Shown here in pieces: positions 13,414-24,361 of a DNA stretch of 64,000 bases; the stretch's first letter is position 1, and each line of letters opens with the position of its first letter. The position numbers and the translations under genes were made by a program. This DNA is from Phoebastria nigripes (taxonomy: Eukaryota > Chordata > Aves > Procellariiformes > Diomedeidae). The stretch lies in NCBI GenBank assembly GCA_035582835.1, contig JAYKAV010002919.1, positions 62,001 through 126,000 on the forward strand. Direction: 5' to 3'. The notes beneath the pieces are model-generated. The model was not told the DNA's origin and searched no databases. It saw only the letters and a list, made by a program, of their open reading frames with translations.

Positions 13414-15586
13414 TCATTAAGGCAAGCCTTCATTAAGTATACTTAGCCTAGGTCAGCATATCTTAGAAATGTTTGCAACAGCATTATATAGGGATATGAT
13501 TTTTAAGCATCCTTTTATACTGACAAAGATCCTCATACAGATGCAGACATGCAGCCAAAAACGTACACCGACAGATACATCTGCCTTTATAACATAACAT
13601 GGTATGGGCTATCCCGGCCAAGCATGTTTTGTTACCGGCAGACACCGCACCTGTGGCAAGATGGTAACACTCGCAGATCTTTTTAGTGCAGATGAGACCC
13701 TGGCCTTTCCTGAGCTGCCAAATCAGATGCATAATTCACACTGAGCAATATTAAATTGTTTATTCTCCTGTTATAACAGCTCAAGTTTTAAACAGCAACT
13801 TATATTTAGAAATTATGTATTCACAGAAGATAGTGGCAAATAAATCATTTGCAGATTTAAACAAAAAGTCTAGTCACATGAATTTAAGAGTATGGAAAAG
13901 AAGATGAAAATAAGAATAACAGACGCATAAAGTAAAGTGTGCAACACAGAGATCATCCTAAAGACACGCAGCTCAAAAATATTTTCTCTTAAAAATTTCT
14001 ACAACTGGTTACTTTTTTCATCCAAATTTTTTCTTCTGTATAAAGTGGTGATAAAATGATTTTACAGAAAATGTATTTTTGTTGGAAATTTTAATTTCTC
14101 AATCAAAAAGCTTTTTTGCTTGTTTATTTTAAACAGAAACCTCAATTTTTTTAATGGTTTCAAATTCACTCACAGTCTGCCAAGTAGGCAAACCAAAGCT
14201 TACGACCTTCATTATTTTTTGATGACTAGACTATAAATTTGATGACGACAAATGACTCATTCAGCAAGCAAAACAATTTTAACACAAGAAATCAGATCAA
14301 GTACGTTTTAGCCTAAGCTTCTCTTTTTCAATTAATAGATGAATGCATCACATTCATCCACAAACAATAAGAAAAAAAAAGTAATTTATTTAATGTACAC
14401 CTGGGAAAGAGAACAGTAATCTTGATCTGTACACTAAAAGCATAATACAATTTAATTCTCAGACCTGCTTAAGACCACTCTAAAAGTAACAGCTGAGTTG
14501 GAAAAGTTGATTAATTTGAAGCTGTTTATTTGTCTGAATCGCTATGTTCCAGTTCTTTTAGAAAATGGAGGCATAGAAATCAGCAGGCTTACTAGCAAAA
14601 GTGGTAATATAGAAGACCAGATTTTTTTCTCTCTTTTCTTTTTTTAAAAACATTTTTCTGCACATAATATTCTGATGACACAGGATAGCCCAAGTCTTTC
14701 CAGGATGGTGACATGAGTGTTTCAGAAGCTACATAATGAGTACACCTTGACTAGAAAAGCACTTAGCAAATAAATGGACACCCTGGCCTGCTTTCTTCTT
14801 ACAAGAAAGTAAGAAAAAATACTTGAAAGTGATTAAACGTCATGGATTTCTCTCTCCTCTTTTCCGAGGTTTGAAAAATACAAGTATCAACCACTTTGTA
14901 TCATTTGCACTTTTTTTTTTTAAAAACAAGCTGAACACTTATTTTTTCCTCATTAATATTACGACATACGTAGTTTGCTAAAGAATTTTAATGGCCAAAA
15001 ATAAAAGACAATAGTTAATACACTGCTCTAAACCGAAGCAGTTAAGTTTTCACATCTGTTAAATGAGGAACTAAAATTAATCAAATTGATCTAATGGAAA
15101 ATACACACTAACTTTTGTAGTTTACTTTCACACTGGCTTTCATCACTATATTAATCTCAAAGACATGAACACCACATGCCAGTCGTCAGGTCAGCTAGAA
15201 CTGCTAACCCCAGACCTCACATCCTAGCTAACAGCAGCAGTGTTCCTCCAAATGATGCATCTTCAGCAATGTTTTACTTTGATCTAAAAATGATGGGAAT
15301 TTATGTTTTAATGTACAGAAAAAGGACAAAAGTAGTCTCATCATAACAAGCATTCTGACCAAAATTTATACAGAAAAGTGAAACATATTGATGTCTTGGT
15401 ATGTATGGTATGAAGATTACACAACATGCAATTTAATGCCCTAAAATTCTTAGTCCAAATATTTTAGCTTCAAATTTACATGGCAGCTTCACGTGGGAAA
15501 CACCCACAGAGGTGCTCAGGTATTATCAAGAAGTCCATGAGACTCCTGCAAATGTCTAAATGCTTTGCTAAACTGCAGGCTCAGAG

Positions 15587-15737
15587 CAGCGGTTCCCAAA
15601 CTGTGGACAGCATTGGACCGTCAGCAGTCCGCGAGGAGCTGCAGGCTGTCAGTGGAAAGCTGCTTTTTTATGTTGAACTGGCTCCCTTCTTTGTTCCCAG
15701 CTGTTACAATGCATTAAAGACAACTAAAAATACATGA
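15587..15737 (+). mobile_element. Possible hAT (Charlie-like) DNA-transposon fragment
   Basis: CAGCGGTTCCCAAACTGTGG resembles the terminal inverted repeat that opens hAT-Charlie elements, and is followed by the GGACC..CAGTCCGCGAGG region often seen just inside them. No matching inverted terminus is visible downstream, so it would be a one-ended remnant. Right border and orientation are estimates. It could also be unrelated sequence with a chance terminus. Confidence 0.4.
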
Positions 15738-16006
15738 AAGAAACACTTTTCCAATATTACTCTTCCGTATCAGCAAGAAGTGCACTCGTCACAGAGCTGG
15801 TAGGTGAGCACAGACAGGAAGGGAGTGGGTCTGTGAGACAGCAGAAAGGAGTCGTTTCGTGGCGCACACAATTAAGACACAGCTTATGCTGAGTATGGGG
15901 AGAGATGAAGTTTGAGAATTGATTTAGAGTATATCCTGCATTACACAGAACAAGACTGTGAACAAATACTTCTATTTAAATGTTATTCCTGCATAAATCC
16001 ACTTAC

Positions 16007-16057
16007 CGCCATATAAGCATTTGTTCCAACATACGTCTTGGCTATAGAATTCACCAG
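16007..16057 (-). CDS. MAP2K5: MAP2K5 exon: activation loop with the two phosphorylation sites
   Basis: This 51-nt, phase 0-0 exon encodes exactly 17 residues, LVNSIAKTYVGTNAYMA. They correspond to human 308-324 and include the Ser and Thr spaced four apart (S311 and T315) that MEKK2/MEKK3 phosphorylate to switch MEK5 on, followed by the start of the P+1 loop. Alanine 324 is the A of the APE motif; PE is in the next exon. The acceptor is TCTGATAG, preceded by a poor pyrimidine tract, and the donor is GTAAGT. Because the exon is a multiple of three and in phase 0 at both ends, skipping would give an in-frame protein lacking both activating phosphosites. Confidence 0.98.
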
Positions 16058-16986
16058 CTATCAGACAAAACAGTCTGTTAGAACAATATAAAGATAATGT
16101 GGAAATAAAATGGGCAATTATTCCTCATTTAACCTACAATCATCATTCCTATAAATCAACTAAAAATTATGTAAAAGGGAACAAATTTATCTGCAAAGGC
16201 ATTAAAAATGATTAAATCTCTCTTTTGTTCGGAATGAGAGTTCCAATTTAAACAAGCACTGCATTACAGTTTATGGCAGATAACCTTAAACAATTCTGTT
16301 AAACAGGATGCTTATCGCTTTAGTACCCCAAACTAGTCTGATATAAAAAGTCAATTTGAAGTAGGATTGAACGCGCTCATTTTTCAGTCAGCTGGCTCAA
16401 GATGTGAATAAAGCCACATTCATCACTTGAATGCAACGAGCACTAAATACGCTGGAGGGACAACAGACTCTGACAACTTATAATACAAGGCTGACCTTCT
16501 CTTTGGTCCTCATGTTTGGCTGAGAGTAAAGGTGCTGAAATTCAAATCAACATCACAGCAAGCTCATGGGTCACTATCAGAGAAGTTCTCCAGGGAGGCC
16601 CAAAATGGAAATTAATTAAAATTTGTGCTGCACATTGTAAAAGCCCACCACTATTGTTACTCCCAATATTAATTTTTATTGTGGGCCAGTTGGGCTCCCC
16701 AGACACATCTCTCGTTCTGCCCTCCCTTTTGTCTGGCCAAAACGCTTTCATATCAAAGCTGCATATCAATGAAGTTTGCTATTCGTAAGTAGTAATTACA
16801 ATATCAGCAGTTTTTACTGTCATTAAACAATGAACAATCATATTCAGATGAAGAAAAGTCGCCCAGAGATTAAAGATGAATAGGGCTGTCCCAGCAGAGG
16901 GGAGCTTGCTATGGGGCTGTTTGTCTGGCAGCCAGGTGACTTTGACATTAGAAAGAGAGCGGGCAGATATCTAAAGGGGGAATTAC
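16058..16986 (-). other. MAP2K5: MAP2K5 intron, 929 bp
   Basis: This intron lies between the DFG exon and the activation-loop exon. It is AT-rich with no recognisable repeat. Near 16890-16903 there is an imperfect CTCF-like string, CCAGCAGAGGGGAG, which lacks the C at a key position, so I do not call it a site. Confidence 0.93.
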
Positions 16987-17060
16987 CTGAGTGCTAACCC
17001 CAAAGTCACACAGCTTCACCTGGCCTCGCGTGTTCACCAACATATTAGACGGCTTCACAT
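16987..17060 (-). CDS. MAP2K5: MAP2K5 exon: catalytic loop and DFG motif
   Basis: This 74-nt exon completes the catalytic Asp (human D283) and reads [15 protein letters not shown] and LCDFGVSTQ (human about 283-307). KPSN holds the catalytic-loop Lys and the Mg-binding Asn; DFG holds the Mg-binding Asp of the activation segment. It ends in phase 0 on CAG. The acceptor is CTCAACAG and the donor is GTAATT, a slightly weak fifth position. Only 929 bp separate it from the activation-loop exon. The residues are identical to human MEK5 as I remember it, as expected for this part of a kinase. Confidence 0.98.
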
Positions 17061-17267
17061 CTGTTGAGGAAACAAAACTGGATTTAATCGATATTATTCT
17101 AGACACACATCGTATATACAGAGATCGTTACAAACATTGGCATGATGGATTTTAATAGGAAATATTGCAAACATATATTTCAAATGCAACCTCTGGTTTG
17201 TAACAGTCAGTAGCACAGACGACATTATACCTGTACCTCTCAAATACTGATAATCCATGTTATTAAA

Positions 17268-17312
17268 TCATAGAATCATTTAGGTTGGAAAAGACCCTTA
17301 AGGTCATCGAGT
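17268..17312 (-). repeat. CR1 LINE 3'-end fragment
   Basis: About 45 bp match the antisense of the 3' terminus of avian CR1: AATCATAGAATCATTTAGG, then TTGGAAAAGACCCTTAAGG and a TCATCGAG segment. CATAGAATCA echoes the short repeat that ends CR1 elements, so the element's 3' end is at the left and it lies on the minus strand. It directly abuts a CR1 ORF fragment in the opposite orientation. The family call is from memory of avian CR1, not a search. Confidence 0.85.
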
Positions 17313-17640
17313 TCCAAATCTGCAGGTGACACCAATGTGGGAGGGACAGCAAGTGCACTGAAGGATGGGACCTAGAATTCAAAGTGATCTTGACAAATTG
17401 GAAAATCAGACTGAAAAAATAAGATGAAATTCAACAGGGACAAGTGGAAGCACTACATTTAGATAGGGATTAATCAACTGCATAAATATAGGATTAAACA
17501 ACTGCCTGGAATGTAGGCTGGAAGTGGTCTGCAAAAAAGGATCTGCAAATTACAGCATGAAGTGGAAATGACAGAGAGGGAACAAACTCTGTCACTGGAC
17601 AATTTAGGAACAAGCCAAAAGCAACGGTGCAAACGGTGAA
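17313..17640 (+). repeat. CR1-type LINE reverse-transcriptase fragment, degenerate
   Basis: The plus strand resembles the ORF2 3' region of CR1: TCTGCAGGTGACACCAATGT decodes to the S-A-D-D-T-like reverse-transcriptase motif region (here the Ala codon is mutated), followed by GACAAATTGGAAAATCAG and GATGAAATTCAACAGGGAC, which match the conserved stretch after the active site. It is full of stops and indels and clearly dead. The right border is uncertain; similarity fades after about 17550. It is not translated. Confidence 0.7.
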
Positions 17641-18401
17641 GCCTGTTTTAGTATTGAGGGATAGCCGGGCTGACCTTTTAAGGTTCATCCCTGCCCTGCG
17701 ACTTTGTGTTCTAACACTGCAATTAACCCTGCCTCCCTCTTCTCTAACAGCTCTCACTTAATTCCATGTAGTGACAAGAGCAGAATTTAATATTCTATAA
17801 AAATTACAAATACAAAGTATCCCATACAAACACCCACCTATAGGAACACGGGCAAAACGCAAACATACAAGCACATTTGAGCCTCCTTCTGCCCCAGGAA
17901 CATATACAGTGCAGCTTTGCTCTTGGGCACACCATTATTCAAAGCTACTGGCTTCCACCTCCATGGCTTCTACTGCATAAAACGGCTCCGATCTCACGGT
18001 TTCAGAGCTTTTGCAGAGGTTAACCGCCAGCAACGCCTTAAAATGATTACTAATCCTGCTCCAGCAAATAAAACATCAATGTACATCGTAAAGCCAGATT
18101 GTCAGCGTAAAGATCTTAATGCTGACCCCCTCTGATGCAAAAAGAAGTTGGTACACTTCTGTTGCATACTGTAAAATCAACGTGTGAATAAACTGCTGAA
18201 CATCCAGCCTGACTGTAGTGCAGGAAACATTGAGCATCTTTCTGTTCCGGGGATGCCAGTCAGAAGGCATAATGTGCGCGTTATGGCCTGGCTTAAACTT
18301 GGGAAGATTAGAGCACAGTGGCTTTGCCTAATCACTGCTTTCTTCTGTCAAAATGGATTAAAAGCAATAGCTTGTATCTTTGCCTTCTTTAAAAGTGAAC
18401 A

Positions 18402-18434
18402 CTAGTTGGGTGCAGATGGATGAAACCCAACTAG
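18402..18434. repeat. 10-bp inverted repeat with 13-nt loop
   Basis: CTAGTTGGGT and ACCCAACTAG are exact reverse complements separated by 13 nt. No repeat family or RNA gene was recognised. Confidence 0.7.
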
Positions 18435-20039
18435 AAAAGAACCTAATTTTGTTTATCATTAAGTTTGCCTTTGTTTAGCAGATGTTTTCTGGTACCACAG
18501 TAGCTTGCTTAATTTGTCTCTGTAATATAGAAATGTATAACCTCAATTAACAAGCTGATTAAATGCTTTCCTATATTTGAACTAAAAATGCAGTTTAAAA
18601 AAGGGGAGCATTCAATAGTACGTTATATAGCTTAAGTGGATCTGTATGTTCTAAGTTAGGTGTTAATACTGCTAATATGTTTTGCAATTTCCCCCCAAAG
18701 CCAAAAGAAAAATCAGTCACGAGCATCTTCACCATGTTACAGCATTGACAGGCTCAGTTTGTGTATCCTGATCTCCATTTCATCTTTAGGAATTCAATCC
18801 GTGTGCTGCATTTTTGATGGATTTTTACCTATTCCCTTGCTTCAGGTGACGAGACAAAACACTACTACAGAGCAATCCACGCCGTCACAAAATCTCCCCC
18901 ACACACCCTAACAACATTTTAGGCATATGCTTTCTAACTAAAACTTCAGGGAGACTCAAATATTTGCTTGCAGCAACCCGCTAAGCAGCACGCTCCTCTC
19001 TGGTGTCGAGTGACTTTGCTAAATCTAACAAGACATGCCGCGTACATCAGCAGGCTCTATCCTGAATCCCGAGAAGAACAGTAAGTTGCACAGTAATCCC
19101 GTTTAACCTTCTTTCTAAAAATATGACAGCCAATAGAGCTACCTCGTTACTAGGCTTGCGCTGAATTGTAATGAGCAGCAGATGCAACTACACATACAGA
19201 ATACTGACATTCTGCACCACGAATCCAGCTGTTTACAGTACTAACACTTTTAAAAGAAAACTGCAGTATAACAAAAGGCCCTTGCTTTTAATTGTAAAGG
19301 ATGTAATAAAAATAATTAATAACCAAACGGACAAGAGAAACATTTTGGTGCAGTACGGATGGAAATAGGTTAGTGGGATCAAGACTGGATGAACTGCATT
19401 ATTTTTTAACAATGCAAAAATCCTTTCACTCTGAGTAGAGGGAAGGGTCTGGGAAGGCAGAAGGAAGCTCTAAGCGTGAAACACTGCGACCTCACGGAAA
19501 GTGATGATGAGGCAACATGCACGTGGCCAAATTTTCTTTCTATAGGGACTCAACCATGTCATGAGTTCCGAGGAAGAGGCAGGGTGTTCTCCAAGCACAG
19601 CCCACAAGTCCTTCCCTTAACACCACCCACCAGAGGAAACCACCACGCCGCATTTATCCCCTGTCCCACCAGGCCCAGCTCCCACCAAGGAAGAGCCAAG
19701 GCTCTACCCAGCCATCACCTTGTGTCCCTGGGGATCTGCAGATCCCAGCTCCCCTTCCCTGCTACCGCGTGGGATGTCACAGTAAGTCGATATAATTAAA
19801 AAACACATGTCATTCATTAAGCGGTGCTTGATCCTGAAATCCTTCCACAAACAGAACTAAAAAAACCCAACCAAACAAACAAAAAATCCTAAAAGGAAAA
19901 AAGCAATCAGCCATCAGCCCTTAAGGAAGGGAAGCCTATGCAGGCTGGGGACTCTGCTGAGCAAGCTGCAGCCAAACAAGCACTGCTAAGAACAAATACT
20001 ATCTGTCCTTGCAGCAGAATTTAAACAGCACCGCAAATG

Positions 20040-20400
20040 GGGGATTTACACAAATATTTGCTATGAATCCCAACGGTTGCGTTGATTTCCTCAAGAAAAA
20101 AGGAAGTGACAATCCCAGACAAAAATGTCACTTCACAAAACATCTCATATTGAAAGTGGGGAGAAAAATCACCCAATCAGTAAATTAGCCTTTTTGTTTC
20201 ATAAACTGCTTCAGTTAATGGGTTAAACATTTTTTGTTTTTGGAAAACAAATGTGCATAAATAATGTTCTGCACCATCTGCTTGTGATTAATATTACTGT
20301 TTAGAAGTGAAAGAATTTAAACAAGAGCCAAAAGGGGTCATTATGCTCCCATTACCAGTGCTTGCTTAATACAAATGATTTCTATGAAGCATCATTACAG
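20040..20400. promoter_or_regulatory. Candidate intronic conserved noncoding element
   Basis: Complex, repeat-free sequence with forkhead-like (CAAATATTTG, TAAACA) and homeobox-like (GTGATTAATATTA) motifs. An inference from texture only. Confidence 0.2.
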
Positions 20401-20839
20401 AGGATGAAGAAGTCCTCTTTATGATATATCTGCCTAAGTCGTTTCACCTCTCTGCAAATAAATGGGACCTCCAAGCTCTTACTTACCAGTAAACAGAACT
20501 GTCAGAGGTTCAGCTTTTTGAACACCAAATATTTCAGTCATCTTGTTTTATTGAAAAGCAAACAGATTAATGATTGGGGAGAAAAAAAACCCAGATTTTT
20601 AAAAGCTGTCTCTAGACTTCTTCTGTCTTTTAAAAATATAAAACCACAATACGCCAGGTTCAAGGGAGACAAGAGATACAAAAGCACAATTTAGCTGCAG
20701 ACAGCTCACACAACATTACTGTTAAAGCGAAGCTGCTGGAAGAATGAAAATATTTTCTTGCCATAACGACCTCATCAGCATGCTTTTTGCAGAGGCCAGG
20801 ATTATGTTTTTTAAATAAGCCTAAGTGGTCCATGAGTGT

Positions 20840-20909
20840 GCATGTATGTATTTAGCTATACATATATAAACACAAGTACGTATGTATATGTATATACAAC
20901 CCCCCCCCC
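20840..20909 (+). repeat. TATG/TATA-rich microsatellite ending in C10
   Basis: Imperfect alternating purine-pyrimidine units (GTATGTAT, ATACATATAT, GTATGTATATGTATATAC) end in ten C. A degenerate microsatellite. Confidence 0.85.
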
Positions 20910-22007
20910 TAGTATTTTTGTTTGTGCTTCATTATACATGGCACTAATGCTGATTAATTCTCACACAGCTAAAGAAGCAGGGGGAAAAAGTCAAATACGC
21001 TGCTCTGGTCATCTTTGGTGAAATCCTCAGCAAACTACAGCTCCTGCTGAGAAGACGGGAACGCTCATCGTCCATATTGCACAAGTGCCTGTCCCTACCA
21101 ACCAGCACCCCTCTGCTCCAGTTAGCTCAGCCTTGCACATCGCAAACCAGAAAACACTTCCAAAAACTCTTGCCACAAATTCAAAACGTAGTCAGAAACC
21201 AAGGTCCCCAAACCCTGCAGTATATACTGGCCCCCAGTACACGGTCATGCGTACGAATACAGATCAGTACAATTAAACACAAGCAGGTAACATTTATTTC
21301 ATACATTTCTTTTAATAAGGAGGTGCGAACAGAGAAAAACATACCAGATAAAATGCATATGGTCTATACTTATTCTTGAACTTAACAGATTTTGGTTTGT
21401 CTTTATACAAACTTTGACTTTGTACGTGATTAGACTTGTTTAATTGCTAATTCTGTTTTAAATCTAAGTTAATTTCTCATTACCCTTCCATTTCTACTTC
21501 TTATCCTCTGGGGAAAAGAGCACACTTATCATTGGGACATTCTCACATCTTCCAAAGAAGTGGTGTAGGTGTTAATCTTATGTTTATGTTTGATGTGGGT
21601 GTGATGACTATGACTACAGCTTTGGGTTTATTAATATGCACGGCTATCACCTCATTAGTTGCAAGGTTTGTTTTGAAGTTAAGCTGTAATATTTGCTGAA
21701 ATGTCTGATCTGGAATAAAAGACTTGCTCATTGTTTGTTTCCTTTGCTTTAATCCATGCTCTAGTCATAAACTGTCATTTGCTGCACTCCCTTACACAGC
21801 TTCTTCACGATGATTGCTTCTCCACCTTCGTTACCACCACGGTGGAAATTCTTGACTTCTTAGCCTATGCGAGCTTCCTGCATGGTCTGCTTTACACGCG
21901 ACAGCAAGGAAGTCAGGGTTAAATTTTCTTTCGTTTACTTCTGATGCATTAAAACCAGCAGACAGCTGAAGGAGATTACTTTGAGAAATAGGCATCTTCC
22001 TTGCATT

Positions 22008-22086
22008 GCATTACTCTGTATCCCTTTTTAAGATACAGAAGTACACACACATGTTCTGTATCTTAAAAATGGGTACACAGTAATGC
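22008..22086. repeat. 79-bp near-perfect inverted repeat (hairpin)
   Basis: Two 33-nt arms (22008-22040 and 22054-22086) are reverse complements at 30 of 33 positions, with 17 consecutive pairs next to a 13-nt loop (GTACACACACATG). The three mismatches lie in the outer half. The structure resembles a short palindromic MITE or a miRNA-type precursor. Both strands can fold. There is no recognisable transposase and no obvious target-site duplication. It lies in the helix E/catalytic-loop intron, about 2.2 kb from the nearest exon. Confidence 0.85.
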
Positions 22087-23579
22087 TGAAAACCAATCCT
22101 TTGAGGAAACTCTGCTGAACCCTGGAATGCTAGTTATCCCCTCCATGGCATTTTGCAGCGCTGTTCTCACCTTGGTCAATCTAGCAACAGACCAAGGCCA
22201 GAAAAATCTGAAGTGTGATGAAAAATCAGTTTCTGTGCTTTTCTTTACACCATAGCAAGGACCATACATAATTCATCAAAAGCTCAGAGCTGCTCTTCAA
22301 TCAAGGCAATGAAACCCATACAGAAGGGGAGATTTTGTTTTACTGGCAAAGCAAAAATCAGACCCAGGTTCTAAATTCACAGCAGAACAACAATAAAATG
22401 TTACAGTTATAGTATTTATGCTTGACCACAATGCTCTCTCCAAATCACATTCAGTAGGTGGCCAGAATCTTTAATGAAAAAATTAAAAATGAAAAAAAAT
22501 TTCAAATCTGCTTTTTCTTTTTAGGTGTTACAACAGCATGGCAAAGACTGTGTAGCCTATACAGAGCGATAGCCAGCCACGGATGCTCCAGCTGCTTTTT
22601 CTTTTATATTTATTCTGACAATCGCTGTGGCAGCTCTGGCATCTAGACTGCTCATCCTCTTGCTGAGAGTGGATGGAGCTGATAAATCTCTGCATCTGGC
22701 AACATTCAGGCCAGTAGGTGAAATGTTTAAACCATCATCAGAAATGAAGCCTCCTTGGTAACCTGTGTCTGCACCGAGTTGGTCATGGACTCTGGGTTAT
22801 TTCTGTTCTTTTAATCCAGTGACAGCCTAGGGTCACATACACCAGCAGCCTTAGCATTTCACTCACCCTCTAATCGGGGGTAACAAAGCCAAGTCCTTAC
22901 TTGATCTCTACTCACTCCTCTGGCCACAGCCCTCTTTCTCCCACCCAGGAGAGAGCCTGTGCTCTCACGTCAGAGCAATCTCCCGGGAAGGAAATGCTGT
23001 GAGACCGCGGAGGAATTGAAGCCAACGTCCTGCTGCACAGCTGCTTGCTGGGCCATTACACAAAGGAAGGATCAATCTCCTCCTCCACTACAAACTCTCC
23101 ACAAAAGCCTGAGGACAGTCTGAGCCTAAGCTCCAACGAGGAGCAGGACCTCAATACATACTGGTAATTAGTGTTTCCTATTAGCTTCTTCATCCCACTC
23201 AGTGCACAGACTTCTGGATGACTCTCCAGAGGTGCCCGACTCCTTGCACTGATCACACCAGGACACTGGGTGCCTAACCCAGGCATTTCTCATCACCTTG
23301 CCAGAGCCTCACACCTACTTCTCAGCCACTCCAAAACTAGGCACCCCAGAAGAAACAGTCTTACCTATTTGGTTTGCAACTTAAAATTTTCTACGTGTCT
23401 CTCTACTTTACACTTCTCTTTCAATCAGAAATGATGTCGGTTACTGCACGCTCCAACTGTGCACACGGGCTGAGTGAGCAGATGGGTTAAATTAAACAGT
23501 ATTGTTAGCAACATTAGGAACCAGAGCAGTTACTTTCAGACACTTTAGAAACATTATAAATGTAATGAGTTTCTCTAGC

Positions 23580-23604
23580 TTTTTTTTTTGGGGGGGGGGG
23601 GGGG
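23580..23604 (+). repeat. T10G15 tract
   Basis: Ten T followed by fifteen G, then a short TGG/TGGTGG tail. Simple low-complexity sequence; C15A10 in the gene's sense strand. Confidence 0.95.
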
Positions 23605-24312
23605 TGGCAGTGGTGGTGTAGGGCGAAGGGCTTCTTTGTTCTTTAAACAGCATTTTCCACCGTTTCCAGAACTGACATTGGTTTTGAAAGTTCTAGTATA
23701 TCTGAATTAACTTACCACAATAGACAAATTTTTAACAAAATGTAACAACACTAAAAAGCAAGAAATATATAAGAAGTTTAAAAAAATACAGATTCGCTTC
23801 AGGAAGGAGAATAAACAGCAAAACCCAAAAATGGCTTACATCCAAACAGGTTTAAAGTTTCTTTAACTATTCATGACCATGTTAAAGGACAGTGGGCCAC
23901 AATTTTAGAGATCTGAGGCTCTAGCAACGCTTGTGGCTGTCACATGAGATTTCTGAAGTACGTAAGAAAATTCATTATCTATCCTCTATTTTCAGTACTA
24001 CTCAAACATCTGATTTTCCTTGCTGATTTTTCCACTGGGCACGTGTTTGTAACCCTAAGCATCTAAATCTCTATAAAACTCATTTCTCTCTTTAGTCTTT
24101 TTCTTTGTAGGGGAGGAGGGACGGCAATAAAAGAGAACAGCAGTAAAAATATTTTATCAGAAAATCTGCAAGGCTAATGAGTAAGATTCATTCTGCATTA
24201 CTCCACTGGAATCAAACCAGATGTTAGTATGGACTACTGTCTCTGTAGAAAGCGTTGTTAAGATAAAATAATATGGTATTTCATTGGAAAACAGAAAACA
24301 TCTGCTACTCAC

Positions 24313-24361
24313 CTCTGTGTAAAATCTTTAGACTCCATAAATAGGTAAGGCCTTTCACAAC
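24313..24361 (-). CDS. MAP2K5: MAP2K5 exon: helix E to the HRD motif
   Basis: This 49-nt exon reads VVKGLTYLWSLKILHR and then a single G, the first base of the catalytic Asp codon (human about 267-283). It encodes helix E and the His-Arg of the HRD catalytic-loop motif. The intron therefore falls inside the codon of the proton-acceptor aspartate. LHR matches the canonical catalytic-loop spacing of the family. The acceptor is AAATTCAG, with only a modest pyrimidine tract, and the donor is GTGAGT. The exon is in frame with both neighbours and contains no stop. Skipping it would shift the frame. Confidence 0.97.

Larger units (their letters stand above)
12321..16006 (-). other. MAP2K5: MAP2K5 intron, 3686 bp
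   Basis: This intron lies between the activation-loop exon and the helix F exon. It contains a T25 tract (13383-13407) and a candidate hAT transposon fragment (15587-15737). The rest is AT-rich unique-looking sequence, with 13740-15170 especially rich in A/T runs. Confidence 0.92.
17061..24312 (-). other. MAP2K5: MAP2K5 intron, 7252 bp
   Basis: This intron lies between the helix E and catalytic-loop exons. It contains the inverted CR1 composite (17268-17640), the 79-bp near-perfect hairpin (22008-22086), a TATG-rich stretch ending in C10 (20840-20909), a T10G15 tract (23580-23604), a 10-bp inverted repeat (18402-18434) and an enhancer-like block at about 20040-20400. No coding exon was recognised. 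Confidence 0.9.

Noticed and set aside
16890..16903. CTCF-like string CCAGCAGAGGGGAG
   Set aside because: Lacks the C expected at position 12 of the core, so the match is not good enough to call.
17494..17757. 87-codon minus-strand frame
   Set aside because: Antisense to the decayed CR1 reverse-transcriptase fragment and its flank; no independent support.
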